Source: Pseudomonadota bacterium (GTDB lineage: Bacteria > Myxococcota_A > Polyangia > Haliangiales > Haliangiaceae). Taken from it: 16,263 nt of DNA. The position numbers and the translations under genes were made by a program. Shown one piece after another: positions 14,984 to 16,263 of the stretch (within the stretch, counting starts at the first letter, position 1; every line of letters starts with the position of its first letter). Below the pieces are notes generated by a model. It did no database searches and was not told the DNA's origin. It was given only the letters and a program-made list of their open reading frames with translations. Location: positions 1-16,263 of the forward strand of contig JAEYYY010000668.1 of the NCBI GenBank assembly GCA_023430775.1. The letters run 5' to 3'.

Positions 14984-16012
14984 ATGAGCGTCAACGTCGT
15001 CGATCTGCGCAGCGATACGGTGACCCGCCCGTCGCGCGGCATGCGCGATGCCATGGCCAATGCGGAGGTCGGCGATGACGTGATGGGCGACGACCCGACG
15101 ATCCATCGCCTGCAGACGCGGGTCGCCGAGCTGATCGGAACCGAGGCCGCGCTGTTCGTGCCGAGCGGCACGATGGCGAACCAGATCGCGCTGCGCGCGC
15201 ACACCCAGCCGGGCGACGAGATCATCATCGGCAAGGACGCGCACACCTGGCGCGACGAGTCCGGTGGCCTCGCCGCCAACGCCGGCATCCAGGCGCAGGT
15301 GATGACCGACTACTTCTTCACCGCCGCCGACGTCCGCGCCGCGTTCAAGCCGCACCACTTCTCGATCTCGCCGAGCCGCGTCGTCGCGGTCGAGAACACG
15401 CACGGCTGGTCGGGCGGCAAGCCGTGGGAGCTGGCGCAGCTCGCCGAGGTCACCGCCGCCGCTCACGAGCTCGGCATGACCACTCACCTCGATGGCGCGC
15501 GGCTGTGGAACGCCGCCATCGCCACCGGCAAGTCAGAGAAGGAGCTGGCCGCCGGCTTCGACTCGGTGTCCGTCTGCCTCAGCAAGGGCCTCGGCGCCCC
15601 GATCGGCTCGCTGGTCTGCGGCAAGCGCGACTTCATCCAGCGCTGTCATCGGTTCCGCAAGATGCACGGCGGTGGCATGCGCCAGGCCGGCATCCTCGCC
15701 GCCGCCGGGCTCTACGCACTCGATCACAACCGCGCCCGGCTCGCCGACGATCACGCGAACGCGAAGCTGTTCGCCGAGTCGCTGGCGGAGTCCAGGCACG
15801 TGCGCGTGCGGATGCCGGCGACCAACCTGGTGTTCTTCGACGTCGTCCGCGGCACCGGCAACGAGCTGATGGCGCGCGCGAAGGATCGCGGCGTGCTGCT
15901 CGGTGGTGGCACCACGGCGACCAGCGTACGCGCGGTCGCGCACCTCGACGTCGATCGCACGGCGGTGCTCCACGCCGCGAAGGTGATCGCGGAGATCGCC
16001 GCCGCGCTGTGA
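14984..16012 (+). CDS. ltaE: Low-specificity L-threonine aldolase
   Basis: 342 residues, the usual length for this fold-type I PLP enzyme. It cleaves L-threonine and L-allo-threonine to glycine and acetaldehyde in the cytoplasm. Visible signatures: VDLRSDTVTRPSRGMRDAM at the N-terminus, GDDVMGDDPTIHRLQ, ALFVPSGTMANQIAL (PLP phosphate region), HLDGARLWNAA (Asp that contacts the pyridine nitrogen) and SVCLSKGLGAPIGS with the PLP lysine at Lys201. KMHGGGMRQAGILAAAGLYAL follows as expected. Some relatives act on phenylserine or beta-hydroxyaspartate; stereospecificity cannot be read from the sequence, so the symbol is by family. Its TGA stop overlaps the GTG of the next gene (GTGA), implying coupled translation. 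Confidence 0.93.
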   Translation: MSVNVVDLRSDTVTRPSRGMRDAMANAEVGDDVMGDDPTIHRLQTRVAELIGTEAALFVPSGTMANQIALRAHTQPGDEIIIGKDAHTWRDESGGLAANAGIQAQVMTDYFFTAADVRAAFKPHHFSISPSRVVAVENTHGWSGGKPWELAQLAEVTAAAHELGMTTHLDGARLWNAAIATGKSEKELAAGFDSVSVCLSKGLGAPIGSLVCGKRDFIQRCHRFRKMHGGGMRQAGILAAAGLYALDHNRARLADDHANAKLFAESLAESRHVRVRMPATNLVFFDVVRGTGNELMARAKDRGVLLGGGTTATSVRAVAHLDVDRTAVLHAAKVIAEIAAAL

Positions 16013-16263
16013 ACCGCGCGCTCGTCCTCGCGGCGACCGTGGCGTGCTCGGCGCCGGCGACGTTGAACGACCTCAAGACCGCCGAGCGCCTCGCCGACCA
16101 GGGCGATACCGAGGGTGCGCTGGCGGCCTATCGAGCCGCGCAGGTGTCGTGCAAGCAGGTCAAGCCGGCGCGCCGCGCGAAGGCCGCGTGCGCCGATGCC
16201 TTCCTCGGCGAGCCCGAGGTGCTCGAGCACGCGGGTCGCACGCCCGAGGCGATCGCGCTGTAC
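16009..16263 (+). CDS. Lipoprotein with TPR-like repeats, 3' end cut by window
   Basis: The first 85 residues are visible from a GTG at 16009 that overlaps the aldolase stop (GTGA). MNRALVLAATVAC is a short lipoprotein signal with lipid Cys13. From about residue 20, TAERLADQGDTEGALAAYRAA is a TPR-like helical hairpin, and Cys45 (VSCKQ) and Cys56 (KAACADAF) follow. A second hairpin begins at EVLEHAGRTPEAIALY. TPR lipoproteins of this kind mediate protein contacts in the periplasm or at the outer membrane. Codon choice and the overlap support it as real, though the visible part is short. Whether further domains follow cannot be seen. Confidence 0.75.
   Translation, partial: MNRALVLAATVACSAPATLNDLKTAERLADQGDTEGALAAYRAAQVSCKQVKPARRAKAACADAFLGEPEVLEHAGRTPEAIALY

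Noticed and set aside
13838..15487. 549-codon minus-strand frame opposite the phosphatase and aldolase
   Set aside because: It spans three well-supported plus-strand genes and shows no domain signature.

Overview
The window reads as ordinary chromosome of a high-GC (about 69% G+C) Myxococcota-like bacterium, possibly of the Haliangium/Kofleriaceae type. This placement is inferred from content: short lipoproteins, a Cys-rich VWA lipoprotein, a Ser/Thr kinase with a PEGA tail, a TPR/cyclic-nucleotide adaptor and coiled-coil membrane proteins. I see no rRNA, tRNA, CRISPR array, insertion sequence or phage gene. Sixteen protein genes are supported; the first and last are cut by the window edges.

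Layout. (1) 2-5166, plus strand: a TlpA-type thioredoxin lipoprotein, a long coiled-coil protein, a TPR protein with two cyclic-nucleotide-binding domains, and a VWA lipoprotein. (2) 5163-6709, minus strand: a TonB-C-like lipoprotein translationally coupled to a two-domain TIR protein. (3) 6768-11599, plus strand: a Ser/Thr kinase that shares a 58-bp divergent promoter region with the TIR operon, a MshEN-domain protein, a small Cys-rich lipoprotein, and a beta-propeller lipoprotein with a CxxCH motif. (4) 11675-13643, minus strand: two paralogous coiled-coil/single-TM proteins flanking an 81-residue membrane protein. A textbook C(UUCG)G terminator follows the promoter-proximal paralogue. (5) 13742-16263, plus strand: a CpsB/YwqE-type PHP phosphatase, a secreted protein, a low-specificity threonine aldolase, and a TPR lipoprotein that runs off the end.

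The most interesting signals are as follows. The TIR protein carries a second, nucleoside-deoxyribosyltransferase-like half and is stop-start coupled to an envelope lipoprotein, next to a divergent kinase; this is a candidate NAD/nucleotide-consuming stress or defence module. Seven genes have a TAnnnT -10-like hexamer only 6-10 nt before the start codon, implying leaderless or near-leaderless mRNAs, whereas the two coiled-coil paralogues instead have strong Shine-Dalgarno sites. The tandem membrane paralogues share a juxtamembrane motif and a C-terminal Cys pair. The palindrome GCGATCGC is strongly over-represented. Most genes belong to the envelope or to signalling, but nothing ties all blocks into one pathway.
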